Both the position numbers and the translations under genes were made by a program. From an uncultured Muribaculaceae bacterium (GTDB lineage Bacteria > Bacteroidota > Bacteroidia > Bacteroidales > Muribaculaceae): a stretch of DNA of 39,874 bases. Positions 23,806-32,205 of the stretch are shown one piece after another. The stretch lies in assembly GCA_944320595.1 (NCBI GenBank), contig CALUIB010000023.1, positions 1 through 39,874 of the forward strand, in the 5' to 3' direction. The notes under the pieces were generated by a model. It worked only from the letters and a program-made list of their open reading frames with translations. It was not told the origin of the DNA and did not search any database. Every line of letters starts with the position of its first letter. The stretch's first letter is position 1.

Positions 23806-24420
23806 ATGGAAGATTTAAATCTGTTTATAAAGTCGATTTTCATCGACAACATGATATTTGCCTACTTCTTGGGTATGTGTTCATTCCTTGCCGTATCCAA
23901 GAACGTGAAAACATCGTTCGGGCTTGGCATAGCCGTCACATTCATGCTTGTGGTGACGCTGCCGCTCAACTATGTCCTTGATAAGTATCTGCTGCAACCG
24001 GGAGCCATGAGCTGGCTTGGCGAGGAGTTTGCCACGGTCGATCTTAGTTTCCTTGCGCTGATTATGTTCATTGCCGTCATTGCGTCGATGACGCAGCTCG
24101 TGGAGATGGCCGTCGAGAAGTTTTCGCCGTCGCTGTATGCGTCGTTGGGCATATTCTTGCCCTTGATTGCCGTCAACTGTGCCATTTTGGGGTGTGCGTT
24201 GTTCATGCAGCAGCGCGACTTCGGGTCGGCATGGACTGCCACCGTGTATGGCGCAGGCTCGGGCATAGGTTGGACGCTTGCGATAGTGGGCCTTGCCGCC
24301 ATACGCGAGAAGTTGGCTTACAGCAACATCCCGAAACCCCTGCGTGGCATAGGCATAACATTTATATTAACCGGCTTGATGGGTATAGCTTTCATGAGCT
24401 TCCTCGGCATAAAACTGTGA
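23806..24420 (+). CDS. nqrE: Na+-translocating NADH-quinone reductase subunit E
   Basis: This 204-residue, six-helix membrane protein is homologous to NqrD and RnfA and makes the other half of the membrane iron site. The conserved Cys residues are in FAYFLGMCSFLAVSKNV and VNCAILGCALFMQQRD. The segment YGAGSGIGWTLAIVGLAAIREKL marks the C-terminal half. It starts 35 bases after nqrD and is followed by nqrF at 7 bases. Confidence 0.94.
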   Translation: MEDLNLFIKSIFIDNMIFAYFLGMCSFLAVSKNVKTSFGLGIAVTFMLVVTLPLNYVLDKYLLQPGAMSWLGEEFATVDLSFLALIMFIAVIASMTQLVEMAVEKFSPSLYASLGIFLPLIAVNCAILGCALFMQQRDFGSAWTATVYGAGSGIGWTLAIVGLAAIREKLAYSNIPKPLRGIGITFILTGLMGIAFMSFLGIKL

Positions 24421-24427
24421 TGGCAAT

Positions 24428-25699
24428 ATGGAATTGACTATTTTTTCAAGCGCGATACTTTTCCTTATAGTTACGCTTATACTGGTGATTGTGCTGCTTG
24501 TGGCCAAGAAGTATCTTGTGCCGTCGGGCAATGTCACCATTGACATCAACGATGGCAAGAAGTCGTTGCAAGTGCCGCAGGGCAGCTCGCTGCTCACCAC
24601 GCTGGCTGCGCAGGACATACACTTGGCCTCGGCTTGCGGCGGCAAGGGCAGCTGCGGGCAGTGCAAGGTGCAAGTGCTGGAAGGCGGTGGCAACATATTG
24701 CCCACCGAGACTGTGCACTTCTCGCGCAAGGAGCAGCAGGCTCATTGGCGACTTGGTTGCCAAGTGAAGGTTAAGGACAACCTTAAAATACAGGTTCCCG
24801 ATTCGGTTCTCGAAATCAAGGAATGGGAATGCGAGGTTATATCCAACAAGAACGTGGCCACGTTCATCAAGGAGTTCATAGTGGCATTGCCGCCAGGCGA
24901 GCACATGAACTTCGTGCCGGGGTCGTATGCACAAATCAGCATACCTCCTTACGAGATGGATTACGACAAGGACATCGACAAGGACTCGATAGGCAAGGAG
25001 TATCTGCCCGCATGGGAAAAGTTTGGGCTGTTCGGGCTTAAATGCAAGAACACCGAGCCTACTATCAGGGCTTACTCTATGGCCAACTATCCGGCCGAAG
25101 GCGACCGCATAATGCTTACCGTGCGCATAGCCACGCCTCCGTTCAAGCCAAAGCCGCAAGTGGGTTTCCAAGATGTGATGCCTGGCATAGCTTCGTCTTA
25201 CATTTTCACGCTCAAGCCGGGCGACAAGGTGAAGATGAGCGGCCCTTACGGCGATTTCCATCCCATCTTCGACTCGAAGAAGGAGATGATATGGGTTGGA
25301 GGTGGTGCCGGCATGGCTCCGTTGCGCGCGCAAATCATGCACATGACTCGCACGCTCAACACTCGCGACCGCAAGATGTCTTACTTCTACGGTGCCCGTG
25401 CACTCAACGAGGTGTTCTACTTGCAGGATTTCTTGCAGCTTGAACGTGAGTTCCCCAATTTCTCGTTCCATCTTGCGCTCGACCACCCCGACCCGGCAGC
25501 CGATGCCGCAGGCGTGAAATACACGCCGGGATTTGTGCATCAGGTAATGTATGATACATACTTGAAGGACCACGATGCGCCCGAAGATATAGAATACTAC
25601 ATGTGCGGTCCCGGCCCCATGAGCAAGGCCGTCGAGGGGATGCTGTATAACCTTGGGGTTGATATGGAAAGCATCCATTTCGACAACTTCGGAGGATAA
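24428..25699 (+). CDS. nqrF: Na+-translocating NADH-quinone reductase subunit F
   Basis: NqrF is the NADH-oxidising entry subunit. The 423-residue protein has, in order, an N-terminal membrane helix (residues 5-26), a [2Fe-2S] ferredoxin domain with Cys70, Cys76, Cys79 and Cys111 (ACGGKGSCGQCK ... LGC), an FAD domain with RAYSMANYP, and an NADH domain with WVGGGAGMAPLRAQIMHM and YMCGPGPM. All cofactor residues are present. It closes the operon, and a strong terminator follows 20 bases later. Confidence 0.96.
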   Translation: MELTIFSSAILFLIVTLILVIVLLVAKKYLVPSGNVTIDINDGKKSLQVPQGSSLLTTLAAQDIHLASACGGKGSCGQCKVQVLEGGGNILPTETVHFSRKEQQAHWRLGCQVKVKDNLKIQVPDSVLEIKEWECEVISNKNVATFIKEFIVALPPGEHMNFVPGSYAQISIPPYEMDYDKDIDKDSIGKEYLPAWEKFGLFGLKCKNTEPTIRAYSMANYPAEGDRIMLTVRIATPPFKPKPQVGFQDVMPGIASSYIFTLKPGDKVKMSGPYGDFHPIFDSKKEMIWVGGGAGMAPLRAQIMHMTRTLNTRDRKMSYFYGARALNEVFYLQDFLQLEREFPNFSFHLALDHPDPAADAAGVKYTPGFVHQVMYDTYLKDHDAPEDIEYYMCGPGPMSKAVEGMLYNLGVDMESIHFDNFGG

Positions 25700-25719
25700 A
25701 TCGCGCCATAAGACTTATG

Positions 25720-25767
25720 GCAAGTGCAGCCGGGGGCATTGTTTTGCCTCGGCTGCACTTGCTTTTT
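25720..25767 (+). terminator. Strong terminator of the nqr operon
   Basis: A perfect 13-bp stem (25720-25732 with 25750-25762, GCAAGTGCAGCCG/CGGCTGCACTTGC) with a 17-base loop runs straight into TTTTT. It lies 20 bases past the nqrF stop. Confidence 0.9.
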
Positions 25768-25897
25768 CACACATTGGGTTAAATGTTATGTAGCAAATCA
25801 GGAATATTGTTCCCGATTTGCTATATTTGCGTAAATAAGATTTTGAAGTTCTGGCACATTTTATCAATCCGTTTACCGATGGAAAAGCCACGCGACT

Positions 25898-25986
25898 TTG
25901 ACCCTTTTGGCCAAACAGGATTGTCCCCTTCGGCTACGATATGATTGACCCTTTTGGCCCAAATAGTATTGACCACTTAGCCCACC
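25898..25986. repeat. Four degenerate 23-24 bp direct repeats, IS21-type end
   Basis: Four units start at 25898, 25921, 25945 and 25969. Units 1 and 3 share TTGACCCTTTTGGCC; unit 2 (TTGTCCCCTTCGGCT) and unit 4 (TTGACCACTTAGCCC) are decayed. Multiple short repeats at the ends are a known feature of IS21-family elements, where the transposase binds. An IS21 transposase remnant follows at 26013, which supports the reading. Confidence 0.6.
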
Positions 25987-26012
25987 TATTGTTATAGATT
26001 TTTTGTGTAGAT

Positions 26013-26450
26013 TTGAGCACCGTCCCAGACAATCTGAAGGCTGCCGTCACACGCAGCGACCGCAACGAGCCTGTTTCGACCGTTTCCCGTGAAACGTTAC
26101 GTGGTGAAAGAAAACTGGTGACTGTCGGGAAGAACTCTTACGTCTCGTTGTTCAAGCACCATTACAGCGTTCCGACGGAGTATGCAGGCAGGCGCATGAC
26201 GATTCTCTATGATGCCGACACGGTGGAAATCCACTGTGGCATGAACCTTGTCGCCACCCATGACCTCTGTGTCATTCCCTACGCTTATTTCAGGAAAAAG
26301 GAGCACAGCCTGCCGGGACACTATGGCTCCTATGACAAGGACTTGGAGGAACTCTCCCGGCGTGCCTCGGAAATAGACAATATCGTATTGAACTATCTAC
26401 GGGAAGTGGAGCGTTTCACAATCAAGTTCCAACCGCGCAAGTTGAAGTAG
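26013..26450 (+). pseudogene. istA: Remnant of an IS21-family transposase (IstA)
   Basis: The 145 residues are fragments of an IstA transposase, normally about 400-520 residues. The opening VPDNLKAAVTRSDRNEP belongs to the catalytic core. It jumps, probably through an internal deletion, to the C-terminal GKNSYVSLFKHHYSVPTEYAG and YDADTVEIHCGMNLVATHD, then HYGSYDKDLEELSRRASEIDNIVLNYLREVER. After REVER the sequence changes to an unrelated FTIKFQPRKLK and stops. The only start is a TTG at 26013. There is no intact DDE domain and no istB, so it is dead. It lies between the nqr terminator and the ftsK promoter. Confidence 0.75.
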
Positions 26451-26590
26451 CCCACGCAGAAATCCACGCGTTCCACCCCGACATTCCCGATTATGCCGCG
26501 AAGGCCGTTGGTGAACTTTATGTCGATATGGTCATATATTTTGGCAATTATCTTTTGGCAAGAGATAATGAAAATGGTATTACCCTATAA
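26414..26590 (+). other. Unrecognised open segment next to the IS21 remnant
   Basis: A second frame, overlapping the end of the transposase remnant, reads about 58 codons without a start codon to a stop at 26588. It includes AEIHAFHPDIPDYAAKAVGE and YVDMVIYFGNYLLARDNE. The look is protein-like but I cannot name it; it may be the tail of a gene cut by the same rearrangement. The remaining 280 bases to ftsK are AT-rich and hold only promoter-like boxes. Confidence 0.3.
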
Positions 26591-26702
26591 TTCAATGATT
26601 TGTCAAGGGTTAACTCGCAAATTACTAAACCAACCTGTATAAAAAACTTCACATATACCATTAAATATGAGAACTTTTCATAGAATTTGCGATATTTTTG
26701 CC

Positions 26703-26789
26703 TAACTTTGCCTATAACTGTAACTCTTACCGAGAGAGCTTGACGTTTGCTAAACAATTTCGTGGGTTGCAAAAAAAATAGTACATTTG
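26703..26789 (+). promoter_or_regulatory. Two candidate -7 boxes upstream of ftsK
   Basis: TAACTTTG (26703-26710) and TACATTTG (26782-26789) both match TAnnTTTG. Neither has a perfect TTTG at the right distance; TTTCG at 26758-26762 is 19 bases before the second box. The second would start transcription about 75 bases before the ftsK GTG. Confidence 0.4.
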
Positions 26790-26869
26790 TGAGTGCTTTT
26801 GCACCGTTGTGTTTTTGTGTGGTGCATTGAGCAAGATGATTATAAACCAAGATAAGCATAAAGACGATT

Positions 26870-29494
26870 GTGGCTAAGATATACGATCCTGATATTGTCG
26901 ATAACCCGGTAGTGGTGAATGAGAGTGACACGAAGAAAAACGCAGCCAAGGCAACGGAGGCAAAAGTCAAACCCGAGGCACAACGTGGCAAGCCCAGTGG
27001 CAAGCAAGGCAGCAAGCCTGCACCGAAAACCGAAGTGCAGCAAGCGGGCACTTGGCAGAAGGTGGTGGAATTTTGCCGCAGCCGCCGCGCAAAGACTTTT
27101 GCCGGTGCCGTGCTGGGGCTGTTTGGCGTGTACCTGCTCATTATTTTCATTTCATATATGCAAACAGGGGCGGCCGACCAAAGCCTTGTCACTACCCACA
27201 CCGTATCGCAGCTTGCCGCCGAGGCCGACAAACTGGGCAATGCCGGTTCGTCGGTGGGAGCCAATATGGCTCATGCCTTTATATACAAAGGGTTCGGACT
27301 GGCGGCGTTCATCATTGCCGCTTGGTGCATAGTTGTGGGCTTGCGCATGGTGAGGCCGTCGGGCCGTGTGCAATTCCTGCACTTCACGCTGATGTCGCTT
27401 GTCAACGTGGTGGCGTGTGTGATGGTGCTGGGAGGCGTTTCTCTGTTTGTAAATCCCACTTTTTTCCCATTGGGTGGCAATATAGGGCATTATTGCAACA
27501 AGTTCCTGCAAGATTTCACGGGAACGCCGGGCATGATAATAACCGACATCATTGTCATATTCTTGTGGGCGCTAATCTGCTACAAGACATTGCGGTTGAT
27601 TTATGACACTGCAAAGAAGATAATCCCCAAGCCTACCGACTTGAATGCCAAGGATGCCGATGAAGATGCAGCCGAAGAAGAGGATGTGGAGGATGAAGCC
27701 CCAGCGACAGATAAGGGCGTTGACAAGCAACCTGTTAAAAAAGAAGACAACCCATTCGAGCCGGTAGTGGCCGTTGACCGAGAAAAGGTCAACGATGAGA
27801 TTGCGCGGCAGCAACCCGATGACAACGTGCCGGTGAAAGAGAAAGCAATCCCTTCGCCTTGGACAGAAATAAAATCGCCAAGCGATGAGGCCGCTGCCAG
27901 CGAAGATGCGGCAGGAGACGATATAGAAAGCACCATTACGGTGTCGGGGCCCATAGAGCAGGGCGACGAGAACCGTTTCGAGGCATACGACCCGACCAAG
28001 GAGTTGTCGAAATACAAGATGCCTACGCTCGACCTGCTGCGCGAGGGCGACACAAAGCAGCACACCGCCGACCTCGACGAGCAGGAGGAGAACAAGAAAC
28101 GCATCACCGAGACGCTTGCGCATTACGACATACAGATTAAGAAAATCGACGTGTGCGTGGGGCCTACCATCTCGCTTTTCGAGATACAGCCGTGCGACGG
28201 AGTGCGCATTTCAAAAATCAAGGGGCTTGGCAACGACATACAAATGAGCCTTGCCGCGCTTGGCATACGCATCATTGCCCCAATACCGGGCAAGTGTACC
28301 ATAGGCATAGAGGTGCCAAACAAAGACCCGCAGACGGTGTATATGCGTTCAATACTCGGTTCGGCCAAGTTCCAGAATTGCAAAATGGAATTGCCCATGG
28401 CACTGGGCTGCACCATAACCAACGACGTGGCGATAGCCGACCTGACCAAGATGCCGCACTTGCTGGTGGCCGGTGCCACGGGGCAAGGAAAGTCGGTGGG
28501 ATTGAATGCCATCATTGCATCGCTGCTTTATAAAAAGCACCCGTCGGAGCTGAAGTTGGTGCTTATCGACCCGAAGATGGTGGAGTTCAGCCTGTATTCC
28601 AAGCTCGAACACCATTACCTTGCAAAGCTCGTAGGCGAGGACGAGTGCATAGTAATCGACCCGAAGAAGGCCATAGCCACGCTCAACTCGCTTGTGCAGG
28701 AGATGGAAAACCGCAACCTGCTGCTGCGCGATGCCGGCGAGCGCAACATAAAGGATTACAATGCCAAGTTCATAGCCCGTAGGCTTAACCCCGAGAAGGG
28801 GCACCGTTATATGCCATACATAGTGCTCGTGGTGGATGAATATGCCGACTTGGTTATGACCGGCGGCAAGGAGATAGAACGCCCCATTGCGCGTATCGCG
28901 CAGAAAGCTCGTGCTGTGGGCATACACATGATAATAGCCACGCAACGCCCATCGACCGATGTCATCACTGGCATGATTAAGGCCAACTTCCCTGGGCGCA
29001 TAGCCTTCAAAGTGGTGCAGATGGTTGACAGCCGCACCATCCTCGACTGTCCCGGTGCCGAGCAGCTTGTGGGTCGTGGCGATATGCTTTTCTCAGCTGC
29101 AGGGAGCGTGGTGGAGCGCATACAGTGCGCATTTATCGACACGCCCGAGGTGGAAGCCATTTGCGACTACATAAGCGGCCAGGTGGGCTACGACGAGGCT
29201 TACGAGCTGCCCGAATACATACCCGATCCCGACGAGGCCGGTGGCGACTCGGGAGGCGGCCCCATGAGCCTTAGCGACCGCGACCCACTATTCGATGAGA
29301 TTGCGCAATACATCGTGTCGAGCGACACGGCATCCACCTCCTCGCTCCAACGCCACTATGGCATAGGCTATAACCGTGCCGGGCGAATAATGGACCAAAT
29401 GGAGGCTGCCGGCATAGTGGGGCCGTCGCAAGGCGGCAAGCCCCGGAAAGTGCTGGTCGATTCGGTGCAGTTGCAAAGCATTCTTTCACAGTAA
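26870..29494 (+). CDS. ftsK: DNA translocase FtsK/SpoIIIE
   Basis: FtsK sits at the division septum and pumps chromosome ends apart with ATP. This 874-residue protein starts at GTG 26870 (a stop closes the frame just upstream). It has a short charged N-terminus, four membrane helices (between about residues 75 and 245), an acidic linker (250-370), the RecA-like motor with Walker A GATGQGKS (residues 535-542) and Walker B YIVLVVDEYADL, and a C-terminal winged-helix gamma domain (DPLFDEIAQYIV to GIVGPSQG) that recognises the orienting DNA sequences. All parts are complete. It heads a row with lolA, trxB and murI. Confidence 0.95.
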   Translation: MAKIYDPDIVDNPVVVNESDTKKNAAKATEAKVKPEAQRGKPSGKQGSKPAPKTEVQQAGTWQKVVEFCRSRRAKTFAGAVLGLFGVYLLIIFISYMQTGAADQSLVTTHTVSQLAAEADKLGNAGSSVGANMAHAFIYKGFGLAAFIIAAWCIVVGLRMVRPSGRVQFLHFTLMSLVNVVACVMVLGGVSLFVNPTFFPLGGNIGHYCNKFLQDFTGTPGMIITDIIVIFLWALICYKTLRLIYDTAKKIIPKPTDLNAKDADEDAAEEEDVEDEAPATDKGVDKQPVKKEDNPFEPVVAVDREKVNDEIARQQPDDNVPVKEKAIPSPWTEIKSPSDEAAASEDAAGDDIESTITVSGPIEQGDENRFEAYDPTKELSKYKMPTLDLLREGDTKQHTADLDEQEENKKRITETLAHYDIQIKKIDVCVGPTISLFEIQPCDGVRISKIKGLGNDIQMSLAALGIRIIAPIPGKCTIGIEVPNKDPQTVYMRSILGSAKFQNCKMELPMALGCTITNDVAIADLTKMPHLLVAGATGQGKSVGLNAIIASLLYKKHPSELKLVLIDPKMVEFSLYSKLEHHYLAKLVGEDECIVIDPKKAIATLNSLVQEMENRNLLLRDAGERNIKDYNAKFIARRLNPEKGHRYMPYIVLVVDEYADLVMTGGKEIERPIARIAQKARAVGIHMIIATQRPSTDVITGMIKANFPGRIAFKVVQMVDSRTILDCPGAEQLVGRGDMLFSAAGSVVERIQCAFIDTPEVEAICDYISGQVGYDEAYELPEYIPDPDEAGGDSGGGPMSLSDRDPLFDEIAQYIVSSDTASTSSLQRHYGIGYNRAGRIMDQMEAAGIVGPSQGGKPRKVLVDSVQLQSILSQ

Positions 29495-29501
29495 ATTGAA
29501 T

Positions 29502-30122
29502 ATGAAAATGAGCATAAGGCATATATTTTTGATATTATTGTGTGCGGCGGTGCCGGTGGCGGCTGTCGCGCAAAGTGCAGGCGAGGTGCTGCAAGACGTA
29601 ATTGAGACTTACCGCAAGAGCCGCGGCATCTCGGCCGATTATGTGATGACGTATGACAAGAACGCCGACCGCGGCACCATAGTGATGGATGGCAGCAAGT
29701 TCCGCATATTGTCCGACGACTTGAAGTGCTGGTACGACGGCACCACGCAATGGGCATATTCCACCATGACCGGCGAGGTGAACATAACCGAACCTACGCA
29801 AGAAGAGCTGCAACTGTCGAACCCGTATGCGGCACTTGTGGCATTCAAGGAAAGTTCCAGTGTGTCGATGGTCACCACGCCGCAGGGGGCGTACATGCTG
29901 TCGCTTATTCCGCAGTCGCAGGAGAGCGATGTGAGGCTTATCCAGCTGTTTGTGGGTATCAAGAGCCTGCAAATCGAGAAGGCGGTGTTTGTGATGGCCG
30001 ACAATTCGCAATACACCGTAGTGGTGAAGAATTACACTACGGGCAAGAAGTTCCCGGCATCGACATTCAAATACGATGGCAGTGCCGTGCCCGAAGGCAC
30101 TCAGGTGGTTGACTTGCGATAA
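29502..30122 (+). CDS. LolA-like outer-membrane lipoprotein carrier
   Basis: This 206-residue protein has a signal peptide (MKMSIRHIFLILLCAAVPVAAVAQ) and a LolA-like fold: SAGEVLQDVIETYRKSRGISADYVMTY, then strands GTIVMDGSKFRILSDDLKCWYDGTTQWAYSTMTGEVNITEP, a pattern typical of LolA/LolB-type lipid carriers. LolA carries lipoproteins from the inner to the outer membrane. Sequence similarity is at the fold level, so the family call is firm but the exact cargo is inferred. It follows ftsK by 7 bases, the usual ftsK-lolA order in many bacteria. Confidence 0.8.
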   Translation: MKMSIRHIFLILLCAAVPVAAVAQSAGEVLQDVIETYRKSRGISADYVMTYDKNADRGTIVMDGSKFRILSDDLKCWYDGTTQWAYSTMTGEVNITEPTQEELQLSNPYAALVAFKESSSVSMVTTPQGAYMLSLIPQSQESDVRLIQLFVGIKSLQIEKAVFVMADNSQYTVVVKNYTTGKKFPASTFKYDGSAVPEGTQVVDLR

Positions 30123-30150
30123 AAATGAATATATTACGATAAAATACGAT

Positions 30151-31092
30151 ATGGAAACTACTAAATGCTTGATAATAGGGTCGGGGCCTGCCGGTTACAC
30201 GGCTGCCATATACGCCTCGCGAGCCAATTTGTCGCCTGTGCTTTATGAAGGCGAGCAGCCCGGGGGGCAATTGACCACGACCACCGAGATAGAGAATTTT
30301 CCCGGTTATCCCGACGGAATCGATGGATATGAGATGATGGAGCAGTTGCGCAGCCAGGCCAAGCGTTTCGGTGCCGACATACGCACCGGGCTTGTGACCT
30401 CAATCGACCTGTCGCAACGCCCGTTTGTGGCCACTATCGATGGTGGTGCGGCTACCGTTGCCGCCGATGCGGTGATTGTGGCCACAGGTGCCTCGGCACG
30501 ATACTTGGGGCTTGACGATGAGAAGAAGTTCCGCGGTCGCGGGGTGTCGGCCTGTGCCACTTGCGACGGGTTCTTCTACCGCGGTAAGGTAGTTGCCGTG
30601 GTGGGCGGCGGCGACACGGCTTGCGAGGAAGCCACTTATCTGGCCGGACTTGCCTCGAAGGTGTATATGATTGTGCGCAAGGATTATTTGCGGGCCTCAA
30701 AGGTGATGCAGGAGCGTGTGCGCAACACCGAGAACATTGAAGTGCTGTTCAATACCAACACCGTGGGGCTGTTTGGCACAGATGCCGTGGAGGGCGCGCA
30801 CCTCGTAAGGCACAAGGGTACTGCCGATGAAGAGTGTTTCGACATAGCAATCGATGGCTTTTTCCTCGCCATAGGGCACACACCCAACACAGCCTTCCTT
30901 GGCGGACAGCTGCAGCTCGACGATGCCGGTTATATAGTGACCCGCGGCGCAAGTCAGGCTACAAGTGTGCCGGGCGTGTTTGCTGCCGGCGACGTGGCCG
31001 ACCCGCATTACCGCCAGGCCGTGACTGCGGCAGGAATGGGGTGCAAGGCCGCGCTCGACGTTGAAAAATTCCTCTTGGCCGATGGGCATTAA
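30151..31092 (+). CDS. trxB: Thioredoxin-disulfide reductase
   Basis: TrxB passes electrons from NADPH through FAD to thioredoxin. From ATG 30151 it is 313 residues, the normal length. It shows the FAD dinucleotide site GSGPAGYTAAIYASRANL, the redox-active pair Cys135-Ala-Thr-Cys138 (CATCDG), the NADPH site VVGGGDTACEEA, and the second FAD motif GVFAAGDVAD. All are intact. It lies in the ftsK-lolA-trxB-murI row. Confidence 0.96.
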   Translation: METTKCLIIGSGPAGYTAAIYASRANLSPVLYEGEQPGGQLTTTTEIENFPGYPDGIDGYEMMEQLRSQAKRFGADIRTGLVTSIDLSQRPFVATIDGGAATVAADAVIVATGASARYLGLDDEKKFRGRGVSACATCDGFFYRGKVVAVVGGGDTACEEATYLAGLASKVYMIVRKDYLRASKVMQERVRNTENIEVLFNTNTVGLFGTDAVEGAHLVRHKGTADEECFDIAIDGFFLAIGHTPNTAFLGGQLQLDDAGYIVTRGASQATSVPGVFAAGDVADPHYRQAVTAAGMGCKAALDVEKFLLADGH

Positions 31093-31096
31093 TTTC

Positions 31097-31996
31097 ATGG
31101 GCGTGTCGGCACAGGACTTGAAGGAGAATAACGAGTGCCGCGAGTTTAGGCAGTTCATGGAGCTTGTGCAGGCCAGCCCGATAGGCGTGTTTGATTCGGG
31201 TTACGGCGGATTGACCATACTGAAGGAGATTCGCCGCCGGTTGCCGGGGTACGACTACCTGTACCTTGGCGACAATGCCCGTGCGCCATACGGCACTCGC
31301 TCGTTCGACGTGGTTTACCGTTTCACGCTGCAAGCCGTGAAATACCTGTTTGGCTGCGGTTGCCGCCTTGTGATACTTGCCTGCAACACGGCATCGGCCA
31401 AGGCATTGCGCACCATCCAGCAGGCCGACCTGCCGCGGCTCGACCCTTCGCGCCGCGTGCTGGGCGTGATAAGGCCCACGGTGGAGAAAATAGGGGAGAT
31501 TACGCGCAATGGCAACATAGGCATATTCGGCACCCCGGGAACCATACAGAGTGGCTCTTATGACATAGAGATAGGCAAGATGTATACTGGGCGGGGCTTT
31601 CGCACGTGGGGGCAGGCGTGCCCGCTATGGGTGCCGCTTGTCGAGAACCGCGAGGCCGACGGCCCCGGGGCCGATTATTTCGTGAAGAAGTATATAGATA
31701 TGCTGTTTGGATGCTGCCCCGACATCGACAGCGTGATACTTGGCTGTACGCATTATCCGCTGCTGTTGGGAAAGATAAGGCAATATATGCCGCCAGGCGT
31801 GGCCGTGGTGGAGCAGGGAGGCATAGTCGCCGACAGCCTTGCCGACTACCTTTGCCGCCACACCGAGATTACGAGCCGTATAGGCCGTGGCGGCACGGTG
31901 CGCTACCTCACCACCGAGAATGCCGACCGCTTTGGCCAAATGGCAACGCTTTTCCTTGGCAGCACGGTTGAGGCCGAGCATATTGATCTGGCATGA
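31097..31996 (+). CDS. murI: Glutamate racemase
   Basis: MurI converts L- to D-glutamate for peptidoglycan. The protein has the racemase hallmarks: SPIGVFDSGYGGLTILKEI, the proton-shuttling Cys in LACNTASAKALR and in LGCTHYPLLLGKI, and the YLGDNARAPYGTRS loop. Both catalytic Cys are present. The start is uncertain: ATG at 31082 (inside trxB), 31097 (4 bases after the trxB stop) or 31157, which gives MELVQASPIGVFDSG, closest to other MurI proteins. The catalytic core is unaffected. It ends the row; palindromic repeats follow. Confidence 0.92.
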   Translation: MGVSAQDLKENNECREFRQFMELVQASPIGVFDSGYGGLTILKEIRRRLPGYDYLYLGDNARAPYGTRSFDVVYRFTLQAVKYLFGCGCRLVILACNTASAKALRTIQQADLPRLDPSRRVLGVIRPTVEKIGEITRNGNIGIFGTPGTIQSGSYDIEIGKMYTGRGFRTWGQACPLWVPLVENREADGPGADYFVKKYIDMLFGCCPDIDSVILGCTHYPLLLGKIRQYMPPGVAVVEQGGIVADSLADYLCRHTEITSRIGRGGTVRYLTTENADRFGQMATLFLGSTVEAEHIDLA

Positions 31997-32033
31997 GGTG
32001 CCGGGGGCGGGTTATGTGCCATATTGTATGTCA

Positions 32034-32140
32034 ATGAGGCGGTTGTAGAGACGGCATAGTATGCCGTCTCAATCAGCCACAAACAAGCTCGCACAGCATG
32101 ACTATGAGGCGGTTATCAAGACGGCATGATATGCCGTCTC
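32034..32140. repeat. Pair of 37-bp palindromic repeats, 70 bp apart
   Basis: Copies at 32034-32070 and 32104-32140 agree at 32 of 37 positions. Each begins ATGAGGCGGTT and ends in a palindrome, AGACGGCAT-nn-TATGCCGTCT. They lie between the convergent murI and TPR-regulator genes and could act as bidirectional terminators or REP-like elements. Confidence 0.65.
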
Positions 32141-32205
32141 TACAACTGGGTGGCAGATTTTTGACCGACCGACATTCACAATGAGCAAGCTGTGTGTGGG
32201 GTAGC

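Noticed and set aside
24446-25678. 410-codon open frame opposite nqrF
   Set aside because: It lies wholly antisense to a gene with every cofactor motif, and has no family look; it is a by-product of codon bias.
25898-25986. Possible CRISPR fragment
   Set aside because: Units are only 23-24 bp with no separate spacers, and the IS21 transposase remnant beside them explains them better.
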